64,000 bases of DNA from assembly GCA_965658445.1 (NCBI GenBank), contig CBFHSF010000002.1, positions 284,581-348,580 on the forward strand, given 5' to 3'. A model generated the notes under the pieces. The model was given only the letters and a program-made list of their open reading frames with translations. It had not been told where the DNA came from and made no database searches. This document shows, piece by piece, positions 43,109 to 50,820 of this stretch; position 1 is the first letter of the stretch; each line of letters begins with the position of its first letter. The DNA comes from CBFHSF01 sp965658445 (lineage in GTDB: Bacteria; Bacteroidota; Bacteroidia; Flavobacteriales; Schleiferiaceae). The translations under genes were made by a program, and so were the position numbers.

Positions 43109-43726
43109 ATGGTTAGATTTTATCCTGGAGAAGAATGGAAAGAAGTCCCGATTCACCCTAAGGTGCCGGGCGAAAGAATGGCCGTATCAAATTTTGGCCG
43201 TGGTATAAAATTCATTGGAGAGATAGAGGACGGAAATCTCATGTCCGAATCGAACATTGGAGGATACCCAACCTTAAACGGAAAGTTTAAGACGGGAAAA
43301 TCCTATGAATATATACACCGATTGGTTGCGAAGTTATTTTTGGATAAACCCGGTGATGAGCACAACATTGTCATCCACATGGATCACCAAAAAAAGAACA
43401 ATCACTTCAAGAATTTAAAGTGGGTTACGCTCAAAGAAAAGAAGGCACATGAACAAACGAGTCCGTTGGTCATTGCCGCTAGGAAAAGAGCCAAAGAAAC
43501 CCCTCCAACAGAAGGTCACAAATTGACTTCTACGGATGTCTTGAGGATTAAGAAAAAGATTTGGGATCCCAACCGTAAAACGCGCCTCAAACTGATTGCT
43601 AAGCAATTCAATATCAGCGAAATGCAGTTGTATCGAATCAAAAGAGGAGAAAACTGGTCTCATATCAGAGTTCCCAACGAACCGGAAGAAACCAAAAATT
43701 ACGGCAGTTCCAAATCCGCTTCTTAG
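43109..43726 (+). CDS. Stand-alone NUMOD4/HNH endonuclease-like protein with C-terminal HTH
   Basis: A 205-residue protein. The N-terminus (EEWKEVPIHPKVPGERMAVSNFGRG) fits the NUMOD4 DNA-binding module, the middle (EYIHRLVAKLFL, IHMDHQKKNNHFKNLKWVT) fits an HNH nuclease of the phage/homing type with a His-Asn core, and the C-terminus has a helix-turn-helix (LIAKQFNISEMQLYRIKRGENW). The NUMOD4 stretch reads EEWKEVPIHPK then ERMAVSNFGRG. The usual His-Asp-Gly-Asn block is changed to HMDHQKKN, so activity is uncertain. There is no intron or disrupted gene next to it. Horizontal acquisition is likely; it lies between ltaE and convergent recX. Confidence 0.8.
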   Translation: MVRFYPGEEWKEVPIHPKVPGERMAVSNFGRGIKFIGEIEDGNLMSESNIGGYPTLNGKFKTGKSYEYIHRLVAKLFLDKPGDEHNIVIHMDHQKKNNHFKNLKWVTLKEKKAHEQTSPLVIAARKRAKETPPTEGHKLTSTDVLRIKKKIWDPNRKTRLKLIAKQFNISEMQLYRIKRGENWSHIRVPNEPEETKNYGSSKSAS

Positions 43727-43760
43727 CTACAGTGTAAATGGCTAAGTATTAGACCGAACA

Positions 43761-44246
43761 TCATTTTATTTCCGATAGGACCTCCCAGACCTTGGGAGGT
43801 TCAAAACCCTTTCCGATTACATATTGAGCTACTTTGTTCCTGCGCTCGTATTCGGACTTTGCCTTCACCTCTTTCCACTTTTTGGAAACGAGCTTTTCAA
43901 TTTTTCCAAAGTAATCTAGAGACATAACCTCTTCTTTGGCCTCCTTCATACACGGCTTTGAGATATCATGGTGGTAAAGCCCCTGAGAAATCTTATTCCA
44001 ACCCCAGTGATTGTTGTTAAACTTTCCACGGGCATAGGCTTTGGAGAAGCGACTCTCGTTTAGGAATTTCTGTTCAATGAGCTCCAACAGCAAGGTATCT
44101 CTGGCGAGCTCTTGCATTCCGTACTCCTTTAACTTGAGAATGACCTCCTTTTGAGAGCGCTCTCTGTAGCTGCAATATCGCTGAATAAGCGCTCTAGCTT
44201 GGTCTACGGTATAGGACTTTTTTTCGTTGAACTTCTTGCTTTCCAC
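43761..44246 (-). CDS. recX: Regulatory protein RecX
   Basis: RecX inhibits RecA filament extension. The 161-residue all-helical protein shows the RecX repeats: ARALIQRYCSYRERSQKEVILKL followed by LLELIEQKFLNESRFSKAYARGKFNNNHWG and later YVIGKGFEPPKVWEVL. The first repeat is split in this note as ARALIQRYCSYRERSQKEVI. The middle one reads LIEQKFLNESRFSKAYARGK. It is not next to recA here. A terminator of the rng gene separates it from rng, so it is transcribed separately, with its start 25 bases from the hairpin. Confidence 0.88.
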   Translation of the reverse strand: MESKKFNEKKSYTVDQARALIQRYCSYRERSQKEVILKLKEYGMQELARDTLLLELIEQKFLNESRFSKAYARGKFNNNHWGWNKISQGLYHHDISKPCMKEAKEEVMSLDYFGKIEKLVSKKWKEVKAKSEYERRNKVAQYVIGKGFEPPKVWEVLSEIK

Positions 44247-44270
44247 AGCTTAAAACTAGGCAAAAAAAAA

Positions 44271-44294
44271 GCCGCTAAGAAAATTCTTAGCGGC
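44271..44294 (-). terminator. Terminator of rng
   Basis: An 11-bp stem GCCGCTAAGAA / TTCTTAGCGGC with a 2-base loop; on the minus strand it is followed by a run of nine T. It lies 21 bases after rng and before recX. Confidence 0.92.
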
Positions 44295-44315
44295 TTTCTA
44301 AGTTGGTGCGTTACA

Positions 44316-45866
44316 TTAAGATTTCTTTCTCTTAATGGGCGAATTGTTGGCATCTAGAAACTTGTACTCCAACATCTTGAAGGCATCTCTAGAAACAATT
44401 CTCAATTTTTGTTTGTACATCTTCTTCCACTTCTTAGCAATGCTATTTAACCATCCTTTGGTCAAATAAGCGCCAATAAATGGGTGAACATGTAACTGGA
44501 CTTCCTTAGTCTCTACTGATTTGGCAATAGCCTCAAACTCTTGCTCCATCTGATCAATTAAGAGGATGGGAGCTTCAATGAGTTGATCCGGATTTTCTTC
44601 CCTTGTAGGAATGTTCATCTCCGGACGAGTTCTTTGTCTTGTAATCTCTACAAGACCAAATTTTGACGGCGGCAAAATCTTGTGTTTTGCGCGGTCAAGT
44701 TTCATTTCTTCTCGCAGTTTTTCGAAAAGTATTTTTCGGTTTTCTGCGTTGTGCATATCAATAAAATCAATTACAATAATTCCTCCCATATCGCGCAACC
44801 TCAATTGACGCGCTACTTCTTCTGCAGCGACGAGGTTTACCGCAAGGGCATTCTGTTCTTGATTCTGTCCTTGGTTGGAACGGTTTCCACTATTCACATC
44901 AATGACATGCATGGCTTCGGTGTGTTCAATAATGAGATACGCTCCCTTAGACATGCTTACCGATCTACCAAAGGCAGATTTTAGCTGTCTGTCTATTCCA
45001 AAGTATTGGAATATAGGGGTTTTGCCGGTAAAGTGCTTAACGATCTTTACCTTCTCAGGAGCGATTTCTTCGAGGTATTCTCTAAATTCCGCAGCCAGCT
45101 CTGCATCATCCACGATGATTTTGTCAAAGCTGCTATTGAATACGTCTCGTAAGAACGCCGAAGCTCTGTTCATTTCTGAAAGAACTCTTGAGGGTGCCTG
45201 TGACCTTTTTATGGTCTTGTGGAAATTTCTCCACTTCTTCATTAAATTCTTTAAATCGGCTTCAAGCTCGGCAATGGTTCTATTCTCGGCTACCGTTCTA
45301 ACGATAATCCCAAAGCCCTTAGGCTGAATAGATTTGGCGAGTTTCTTGAGGCGATCTTTTTCTTGTCTTTCTCGTATTTTTTGAGAAACTGACACGCGAT
45401 CAGCGAAGGGAACCAATACAATAAACCTTCCGGCAATTGACAATTCCGATGTGATACGGGGACCTTTGGTAGAAATGGGTTCCTTGGCAATTTGCACAGG
45501 TATACTCATTCCAGACTTTAAGACTTGATCAATCTTCCCTTCTTTAACAATTGAAGGCTGAGGCTTAAAGTTAGACAAAGACCATCCGTGTTTACCGGAC
45601 ATGGTTCGCTTAGAAAACAGTAGAGAGGAACGAATTTGGGGTCCAAGGTCGTGATAGTGAAGAAAAGCGTCCTTCTCGTACCCTACGTCCACAAAGGCCG
45701 CATTGAGTCCGGAAGCGAGCTTCTTTACTCTTCCCAGATAAATATCACCAACCGAGAAACTGTCGTCACTCTTTTCGAGCACCAACTCAGTTAATTTTCC
45801 ATTTTGTAAAAGAGCGATTTCAGCCTGGTCAGAGCTCTGGGCATTGATAACTAATTCAGTTTTCAT
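44316..45866 (-). CDS. rng: Ribonuclease E/G family protein (RNase G)
   Basis: An endoribonuclease of 516 residues that processes rRNA 5' ends and degrades mRNA. It has the N-terminal S1-like domain (VGDIYLGRVKKLASGLNAAFVDVGYEKDAFLHYHDL, quoted in part as SVGDIYLGRVKKLASGLNAA) and the catalytic core with HVIDVNSGNR (Mg-binding Asp), IIVIDFIDM (second Asp) and REEMKLDRAKHKIL. The zinc-link Cys pair typical of RNase E is not evident, and there is no long C-terminal scaffold, which fits RNase G. It sits in the flavobacterial HU-TPR-rng block. The end is basic (NNSPIKRKKS). Confidence 0.93.
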   Translation of the reverse strand: MKTELVINAQSSDQAEIALLQNGKLTELVLEKSDDSFSVGDIYLGRVKKLASGLNAAFVDVGYEKDAFLHYHDLGPQIRSSLLFSKRTMSGKHGWSLSNFKPQPSIVKEGKIDQVLKSGMSIPVQIAKEPISTKGPRITSELSIAGRFIVLVPFADRVSVSQKIRERQEKDRLKKLAKSIQPKGFGIIVRTVAENRTIAELEADLKNLMKKWRNFHKTIKRSQAPSRVLSEMNRASAFLRDVFNSSFDKIIVDDAELAAEFREYLEEIAPEKVKIVKHFTGKTPIFQYFGIDRQLKSAFGRSVSMSKGAYLIIEHTEAMHVIDVNSGNRSNQGQNQEQNALAVNLVAAEEVARQLRLRDMGGIIVIDFIDMHNAENRKILFEKLREEMKLDRAKHKILPPSKFGLVEITRQRTRPEMNIPTREENPDQLIEAPILLIDQMEQEFEAIAKSVETKEVQLHVHPFIGAYLTKGWLNSIAKKWKKMYKQKLRIVSRDAFKMLEYKFLDANNSPIKRKKS

Positions 45867-45923
45867 ATCAATACGTTTTTGAGCCGGCTGATGTGCCTAG
45901 TTTATAGACACAAAGACAACACC

Positions 45924-45948
45924 AAAAGCACCACGTAAGGGTGCTTTT
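45924..45948 (-). terminator. Terminator-like hairpin after the 29-residue protein gene
   Basis: A 9-bp stem AAAAGCACC / GGTGCTTTT with a 7-base loop, between the tiny basic protein gene and rng on the minus strand. Confidence 0.65.
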
Positions 45949-45976
45949 GAATATTGTTGTTAATCAGCAAGTCTGA

Positions 45977-46066
45977 TTACTTCTTCTTGTGTCTGTTTTT
46001 GCGTAAACGCTTCTTGCGCTTGTGCGTCGCCATCTTATGACGTTTTCTTTTTTTACCGCTTGGCAT
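45977..46066 (-). CDS. 29-residue very basic ribosomal-type protein (AURKAIP1/COX24-like, bS22/mS38 group)
   Basis: A 30-codon reading frame, ATG to TAA, beginning MPSGKKRKRHKMATHKRKK and continuing with Arg, Lys, Asn and His to KKK. Nearly two-thirds of residues are Lys, Arg or His. The sequence closely matches a short protein seen next to rng/HU in other Bacteroidota that carries the AURKAIP1/COX24 motif, related to mycobacterial bS22 and mitochondrial mS38, which lie on the small ribosomal subunit. Start and stop codons, position in a conserved gene block, and a following hairpin support a real gene. The ribosomal role is inferred from family. Confidence 0.85.
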   Translation of the reverse strand: MPSGKKRKRHKMATHKRKKRLRKNRHKKK

Positions 46067-46096
46067 AGCTAAGTGTTTTTTAAGTTAATAATTCTT

Positions 46097-46612
46097 CTAT
46101 TTCATTGATTCAAGCTGAGCTTGAACCTCTTTTGTGTCTGGGTGATTTGGGTAGGCCTTCACCCACTCCAAACCAAATGTCCTTGCTTCTTCTCCCTTTC
46201 CTTGACCCATGAGAGCTTGAACCATTCCGGTTCCAACGCCAGGGGTTTCAGGAGCTATATCAAAAGCGTGTTGAAATCTCGCTTCGGCTTTGTCGTATTG
46301 CCCAGAAATAAGAGATAGTTGACCGAGTTTCATAGTAGCACCTATGTTGTTGGGGTCTTCCTCCAATACTTCTCTCAATAAAAAGATAGCCTTCATAGGG
46401 GGTTCTTTGCCTTCCTGCAGAATTCTATCTGCCTCATCTATTTTTGCCTGTAGTGGATCCGCAGAGGCTTGACCTTCGTGATCGTGTCCCGCATGGTCAT
46501 CGTGACCTTCGTGAGACTCTACAGCAGGGGAACTTGGCGAGGTAGGAACCAACATCAAAGTGGTAGCCACGGCTCCTGCAATAACAATAGATATGAAAAT
46601 GCCTTTTTTCAA
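46097..46612 (-). CDS. Membrane-anchored TPR protein with His-rich linker
   Basis: A 171-residue protein: one N-terminal membrane segment or signal anchor (residues 5-22), a His/Asp/Glu-rich linker (HEGHDDHAGHDHEG, about residues 34-47), and TPR-like helices (AIFLLREVLEEDPNNIGATM, GQYDKAEARFQHAFDIAPET, GKGEEARTFGLEWVKAYPNH). The linker could bind metal ions, which is speculation. It lies between the HU gene (15 bases) and the tiny ribosomal-type protein, an arrangement seen in flavobacteria. Role unknown. Confidence 0.8.
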   Translation of the reverse strand: MKKGIFISIVIAGAVATTLMLVPTSPSSPAVESHEGHDDHAGHDHEGQASADPLQAKIDEADRILQEGKEPPMKAIFLLREVLEEDPNNIGATMKLGQLSLISGQYDKAEARFQHAFDIAPETPGVGTGMVQALMGQGKGEEARTFGLEWVKAYPNHPDTKEVQAQLESMK

Positions 46613-46627
46613 CTTCTTAGGAGTGGA

Positions 46628-46918
46628 TTACTTTACAGCAACCTTGTCTTTTACACTTTCAACAAAAACCTTTGCAGGTTTAAAAGAAGGGATGTAGTGA
46701 GCAGGAATGATAAGAGTGGTGTTCTTCGAAATATTACGTCCCGTCTTCTGGGCTCTCTTCTTCGTAATAAAGCTTCCGAATCCTCTCAAGTAAACGTTCT
46801 CTCCAGATTCTAGAGACCCTTTTACTTCGTTCATAAATCCTTCAACGATAGCTTGAACGTCTGCCTTCTCCATTCCTGTTTTGTCAGAAATCTTAGAAAC
46901 GATGTCTGCTTTTGTCAT
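46628..46918 (-). CDS. HU/IHF family DNA-binding protein
   Basis: A 96-residue nucleoid protein that bends and compacts DNA. It has MTKADIVSKISDKTGMEKAD, then the HU body with VEGFMNEVKGSLESGENVYL, RGFGSFITKKRAQKTGRNIS and HYIPSFKPAKVF. The RGFGSF and arm sequence around GRN are typical, and the usual Pro at the arm tip is replaced by Ile-Ser (GRNISK in place of GRNPxT), which may lessen DNA kinking. The start at 46918 is preferred to upstream codons because the family starts here. Its promoter faces mutY's divergent start. Confidence 0.94.
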   Translation of the reverse strand: MTKADIVSKISDKTGMEKADVQAIVEGFMNEVKGSLESGENVYLRGFGSFITKKRAQKTGRNISKNTTLIIPAHYIPSFKPAKVFVESVKDKVAVK

Positions 46919-46965
46919 CTTTGTCTTATTTCTTATTTGTTGAAACTCAATAATTTTGTGGGGCG

Positions 46966-46973
46966 CAAATATA
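46966..46973 (-). promoter_or_regulatory. -7 promoter box of the HU gene
   Basis: TATATTTG on the minus strand is a perfect match, 47 bases before the HU start codon. It is followed by GCGCCCC, as in several promoters of this window. The -33 element is unclear. Confidence 0.55.
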
Positions 46974-47047
46974 GTCCTTATTTTTAAAAAAAAGAATCGC
47001 AACAGGACTTTTTTAATTCGCTAACTAATTCATTTTCAATATTTTTA

Positions 47048-48046
47048 ATGAACTCCTCAGAAGAAATCAATTCTTGGTACCTAAAGCATCGCCGCAGTTT
47101 ACCTTGGAGAGAAAACAAATCACCCTATTCCGTTTGGTTATCAGAGATAATTTTACAACAAACCAGAGTAGCTCAGGGAATGTCTTACTACCATTCCTTT
47201 ATGGACAAATTTCCCACCGTAAAGGATTTGGCCTGCGCTTCTGAGGACGCTGTTCTTAAAACGTGGGAAGGCCTCGGGTATTATTCCAGAGCCCGAAATT
47301 TACACAAGGCCGCCAAATGGGTCTACCACGAGAACGGAGGTGAATTTCCAAATAACTATGATGGCCTATTGAAATTACCCGGTATCGGCCCCTACACAGC
47401 CTCTGCCATTGCCAGTATTTGCTACAACGAGCCCGTAGCAGCCGTGGACGGAAACGTAATTCGAGTACTCTCTCGGATATTTGACCTTGACTTTTCTGCC
47501 TTCGATGCAAAGGGCAAAAGAGCTTTTGACTCCTATGCATCCAGGATGCTAGCGCACCATCCTCCGGGAGACCACAATCAAGCCATGATGGAATTTGGCG
47601 CTGTGATTTGCACCCCTTACCCCAAATGCGGAGAATGCCCCATTGCAGATTCTTGTGAATCATATCGATTGGGCAATCAATCCGAACGTCCCATCAAAAA
47701 GAAAAAAGTGGCCGTTTCTCAAAAACAAATGCACTACGCACTGAGAACTAAAGATGATAAAATTGCCATAGAACAACGACCGCACAACGGCATCTGGGGA
47801 GGCCTTTTCCAGTTGCCTCTAATGGAAGATGCCCCTAAATATAAATCCGCAAAAAAGCTTGCAGGGCCCGTCCTCCACAAACTATCTCATGTTCACGTGG
47901 AAGTTTTTTTATGGGATGAAAGGGAGGAAATCAATTCAGAAAAAGAACGTCAATGGGCCACGGTTGAAGAATTAAAAAAGTTGGGCTTCCCCATTGTACT
48001 CAAGCGATTGATTGATGATAAAGTTCTACCTTTGATGCTTGATTAG
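47048..48046 (+). CDS. mutY: A/G-specific adenine glycosylase MutY
   Basis: MutY removes adenine mispaired with 8-oxoguanine. The 332-residue protein has Glu33 in LSEIILQQTRV (catalytic acid), the helix-hairpin-helix LPGIGPYTASAIASI, Asp134 in VDGNVIRVLSR, and a C-terminal NUDIX-like 8-oxoG-recognition domain (from MHYALRTKDDKIAI). The iron-sulphur ligands are C188, C194, C197 and C203, spaced C-x5-C-x2-C-x5-C; the first gap is one residue shorter than the canonical x6. It is divergent from HU and leads the mutY-ssb-gldE-gldD block found in flavobacteria. Confidence 0.95.
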   Translation: MNSSEEINSWYLKHRRSLPWRENKSPYSVWLSEIILQQTRVAQGMSYYHSFMDKFPTVKDLACASEDAVLKTWEGLGYYSRARNLHKAAKWVYHENGGEFPNNYDGLLKLPGIGPYTASAIASICYNEPVAAVDGNVIRVLSRIFDLDFSAFDAKGKRAFDSYASRMLAHHPPGDHNQAMMEFGAVICTPYPKCGECPIADSCESYRLGNQSERPIKKKKVAVSQKQMHYALRTKDDKIAIEQRPHNGIWGGLFQLPLMEDAPKYKSAKKLAGPVLHKLSHVHVEVFLWDEREEINSEKERQWATVEELKKLGFPIVLKRLIDDKVLPLMLD

Positions 48047-48143
48047 AATCTGTTATATTTATACTATTACGCTGGATTCCCTTTGAGTTACCTCGTAATA
48101 AAGACAGATCCACTACAAATTGTAAACAAAAGACCCACACAGT

Positions 48144-48620
48144 ATGGCTGGTACGCTCAATAAAGTAATGCTAATAGGCAACCTCGGAAAAGATCCTGAA
48201 ACAAGACATTTTGAAGGAGGAGGTATGTTGGTGAGATTTCCCATTGCCACATCAGAGAGTTACACCAATCGCGCGGGCGAACAGGTTACCAATACAGAGT
48301 GGCACAACATTGTAGTGGGCAGAAGAGGCCTCGCAGAAGTTTGTGAAAAATATCTCAAAAAAGGTCACAAAGTATATCTTGAAGGTAGGATCAAAACCCG
48401 CCAATGGCAGGATGAGAGTGGTCAAAATCGCTACAGCACAGAAATCAACGTAGACAACATGACTATGCTGACTTCTAGACAAGAAGCCGATGCCATGTCT
48501 CAAAATACTGGAGGCAGCACTCCGGCAAGTGCCCCATACCAAGCACCAGAACCCGCAGCTCCCAATCCGTCTGCTCCGTCATTTGACAGCAGTAACGAGG
48601 AGGACGATTTGCCCTTCTAG
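48144..48620 (+). CDS. ssb: Single-stranded DNA-binding protein
   Basis: SSB coats single-stranded DNA in replication and repair. The 158-residue sequence has an OB fold starting LNKVMLIGNLGKDPETR, TEWHNIVVGRRGLAEVCEKYLKKG, and VYLEGRIKTRQW, then a Pro/Ala/Ser-rich linker and the acidic tip EEDDLPF that recruits partner proteins. The second motif is quoted as TEWHNIVVGRRGLAEV. It lies 97 bases after mutY and 26 bases before gldE. Confidence 0.97.
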   Translation: MAGTLNKVMLIGNLGKDPETRHFEGGGMLVRFPIATSESYTNRAGEQVTNTEWHNIVVGRRGLAEVCEKYLKKGHKVYLEGRIKTRQWQDESGQNRYSTEINVDNMTMLTSRQEADAMSQNTGGSTPASAPYQAPEPAAPNPSAPSFDSSNEEDDLPF

Positions 48621-48646
48621 TGTATTGCTAACTTAAACTACTTGAA

Positions 48647-49981
48647 TTGGACCCAGAACCGTCGAGTTACAACAACTTATTTCTCTCTTGGATCAATCCC
48701 TTTGATCCCGCTCTTATTTTGCCCTTAATACTCCTTGTAATCCTCTTGCTGTTGTCCGCAATGGTGTCGGGTTCGGAAGTTGCTTTTTTTTCTCTTACGC
48801 CCACCGATTTAGAAGAACTCAACGGATCTGAGACCAAGAGAAGCAAGACCCTTGGAAAGCTCATAGAACAGCCCAAATCACTTTTGGCATCCATTCTCAT
48901 TGCCAACAACTTCATCAATGTAGGCATCGTTATTTTGTCCGCGTACATCACCGCTGGACTCTTTGACTTTACCAACAGCCCATTGCTTGGATTTATCTTC
49001 AACGTGGTAGTGATCACCTTCTTGATATTGATGTTTGGCGAGGTTCTTCCTAAAGTTTACGCAAACTCTAATGCCGTGGCCTTTGCGCTGTTTATGGCCT
49101 CACCCATAATGGGTGTCCGAAAAACCATGTCCCCCTTAATTAGCGGGCTGGTCTGGGTTTCCAATTTATTCGAAAATCAGAACAAAAGAGGCAAGTCACT
49201 TTCTGTAAACGACCTTGAACACGCATTGGAACTCACCGATGAAGATGCCACCACGGATGATGAACACAAAATTTTACAAGGGATTGTAAAGTTTGGTTCG
49301 ACGACCGTTAAGCAGATTATGAAACCCCGAACAGATGTGGTTGCGTTAGATGTACAGTTCTCTTACGCCGAGGTCATGGACGTTATCGTATCTCATGGGT
49401 TTTCTAGAATTCCTGTATATGCAGAAAGTTTTGACGAAATAAAAGGCATTCTCTACATCAAAGACCTCCTCCCCTACATAGAGGTAGAAAACACTTTTGA
49501 CTGGAAACAGCTCATTAGAGAGGCCTTCTACGTTCCCGAATACAAGAAGATTGACGACCTACTAAAGGAATTTCAGGAGAAGAAAATTCACCTGGCCATT
49601 GTTGTGGACGAATTTGGTGGGACCTCTGGAATCATTACTCTAGAAGATGTTATTGAAGAAATTGTTGGAGAGATCAACGATGAATTTGATGACGAAGATT
49701 TGGTGTACTCCAAGCTCGACGACAAAAACTACGTGTTTGAGGGAAAGACCCCTCTCAATGACTTTTACAAGGTTTTGGACATTGACGGTGACGACTTTGA
49801 AGATTCCAAAGGAGACTCGGACTCCCTGGCTGGGTTCATTTTAGAAATCTCAGGGCAGTTCCCGGATAAAAACGATGTCCTGACGTTCAACCAATATACC
49901 TTCACCATTGAAGCCTTGGAAAAGCGCAGAATTCAAAGAATTAAGGTGACTATTGAAGACCTCCCCACTGATGAAGAATAA
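48647..49981 (+). CDS. gldE: Gliding motility-associated protein GldE (CNNM/CBS protein)
   Basis: A 444-residue paralogue of CorC/HlyC proteins: N-terminal membrane domain (about residues 15-185), CBS pair (about 205-335; VKQIMKPRTDVVALD and DEFGGTSGIITLEDVIEEIVGEI in two parts), C-terminal CorC_HlyC domain. In Flavobacterium johnsoniae gldE lies directly upstream of gldD and can rescue gldB mutants partly when overexpressed; the same order here justifies the name. The start is a TTG at 48647: MDPEPSSYNN is the usual GldE opening and there is no ATG before residue 39. It overlaps gldD by 11 bases. Confidence 0.92.
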   Translation: MDPEPSSYNNLFLSWINPFDPALILPLILLVILLLLSAMVSGSEVAFFSLTPTDLEELNGSETKRSKTLGKLIEQPKSLLASILIANNFINVGIVILSAYITAGLFDFTNSPLLGFIFNVVVITFLILMFGEVLPKVYANSNAVAFALFMASPIMGVRKTMSPLISGLVWVSNLFENQNKRGKSLSVNDLEHALELTDEDATTDDEHKILQGIVKFGSTTVKQIMKPRTDVVALDVQFSYAEVMDVIVSHGFSRIPVYAESFDEIKGILYIKDLLPYIEVENTFDWKQLIREAFYVPEYKKIDDLLKEFQEKKIHLAIVVDEFGGTSGIITLEDVIEEIVGEINDEFDDEDLVYSKLDDKNYVFEGKTPLNDFYKVLDIDGDDFEDSKGDSDSLAGFILEISGQFPDKNDVLTFNQYTFTIEALEKRRIQRIKVTIEDLPTDEE

Positions 49982-50549
49982 AGCCCTCTATACCCTGATT
50001 GTTTCGGCACTTTTGACTGCCTGTACTTCGGAACCCACTACCCCAAAGCCCAAGGGCTATTTTAGAATTGGGGTTCCCGAATTCTCCTATGAGGCACTTG
50101 CGGAAGAATCAAACACCAACATGCCTTATGGTTTTGAAATCAATACCGCGGCACAATGGGAGACCAATCCAAGACAAGAGCTATGGGGCGATGTCTATTA
50201 TCCCAGTCTGCGATCAAGAATACAGCTTACCTATAAGCCGGTGGACGGGAACTTGGACACATTGATGATGGAATCTCAGAAACTCGCTTTTAAACACACA
50301 GTAAAAGCCAGTGGAATGGGTGAACAACAGTTTATCAATCCAGAGGCCAAGGTCTATGGAATGCTCTATCAAATCAATGGAAACGCGGCTTCACCCCTTC
50401 AGTTTTACATTACCGATAGTACCCATCACTTTTTGAGAGGAGCTGTGTATTTCTTTTCTACGCCCAATGCGGATTCTCTACAGCCCGCCGTAGACTTTAT
50501 GAAAGAAGACGTTATTCACCTCATAGAAACGGCGCATTGGAATGAATGA
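49971..50549 (+). CDS. gldD: Gliding motility lipoprotein GldD
   Basis: GldD is a lipoprotein required for gliding and for T9SS-linked functions in Flavobacterium johnsoniae. This 192-residue protein has a signal sequence with lipobox LTAC (Cys at about residue 18) and the family signature KPKGYFRIGVPEFSYEALAE, then a domain containing FKHTVKASGMGEQQFI and FYITDSTHHFLRGAVYF. The ATG at 49971 sits 11 bases inside gldE, so translation is coupled. Not every flavobacterium with gldD glides, so motility is inferred rather than proven. Confidence 0.93.
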   Translation: MKNKALYTLIVSALLTACTSEPTTPKPKGYFRIGVPEFSYEALAEESNTNMPYGFEINTAAQWETNPRQELWGDVYYPSLRSRIQLTYKPVDGNLDTLMMESQKLAFKHTVKASGMGEQQFINPEAKVYGMLYQINGNAASPLQFYITDSTHHFLRGAVYFFSTPNADSLQPAVDFMKEDVIHLIETAHWNE

Positions 50550-50790
50550 GGAGTTGTTTACAGTAGCTAGGTTCTACGAAGAAACAGGCGCTCACATCCT
50601 CAAGGGAAAACTGGAAGCGGAAGACATCCCCGTCTATGTAATCTACGAACACATGCACTCAAGCGTGCTTCCTTCCCTCAACACTTCCATTAGAGGAATT
50701 ACCGTAAAGGTTCCCTTTGACTATGCAGAACAAGCCATGGACGTCTACCTAAACTCCGACTTGGATTCGCCGGGTTCCATTCACATTTAA
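50542..50790 (+). CDS. DUF2007 (putative signal-transducing) protein
   Basis: An 82-residue single-domain protein. EELFTVARFYEETGAHILKGKLEAEDIPVYV is the DUF2007 opening (two beta-strands around a helix, here quoted as LFTVARFYEETGAHILKGKL), and ITVKVPFDYAEQAMDVYLNS is the end. It lacks a signal peptide. The family binds nothing known and is often next to housekeeping genes. It overlaps gldD by 8 bases, so it is part of the same transcript, which ends here facing a convergent TPR gene. Confidence 0.85.
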   Translation: MNEELFTVARFYEETGAHILKGKLEAEDIPVYVIYEHMHSSVLPSLNTSIRGITVKVPFDYAEQAMDVYLNSDLDSPGSIHI

Positions 50791-50820
50791 GTTCAGAAAA
50801 AAGAAAACTGAAAAAAGCGC

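Noticed and set aside
43109..43726. Homing endonuclease of a group I intron or intein
   Set aside because: No interrupted host gene or intron structure is visible on either side; ltaE and recX are intact.
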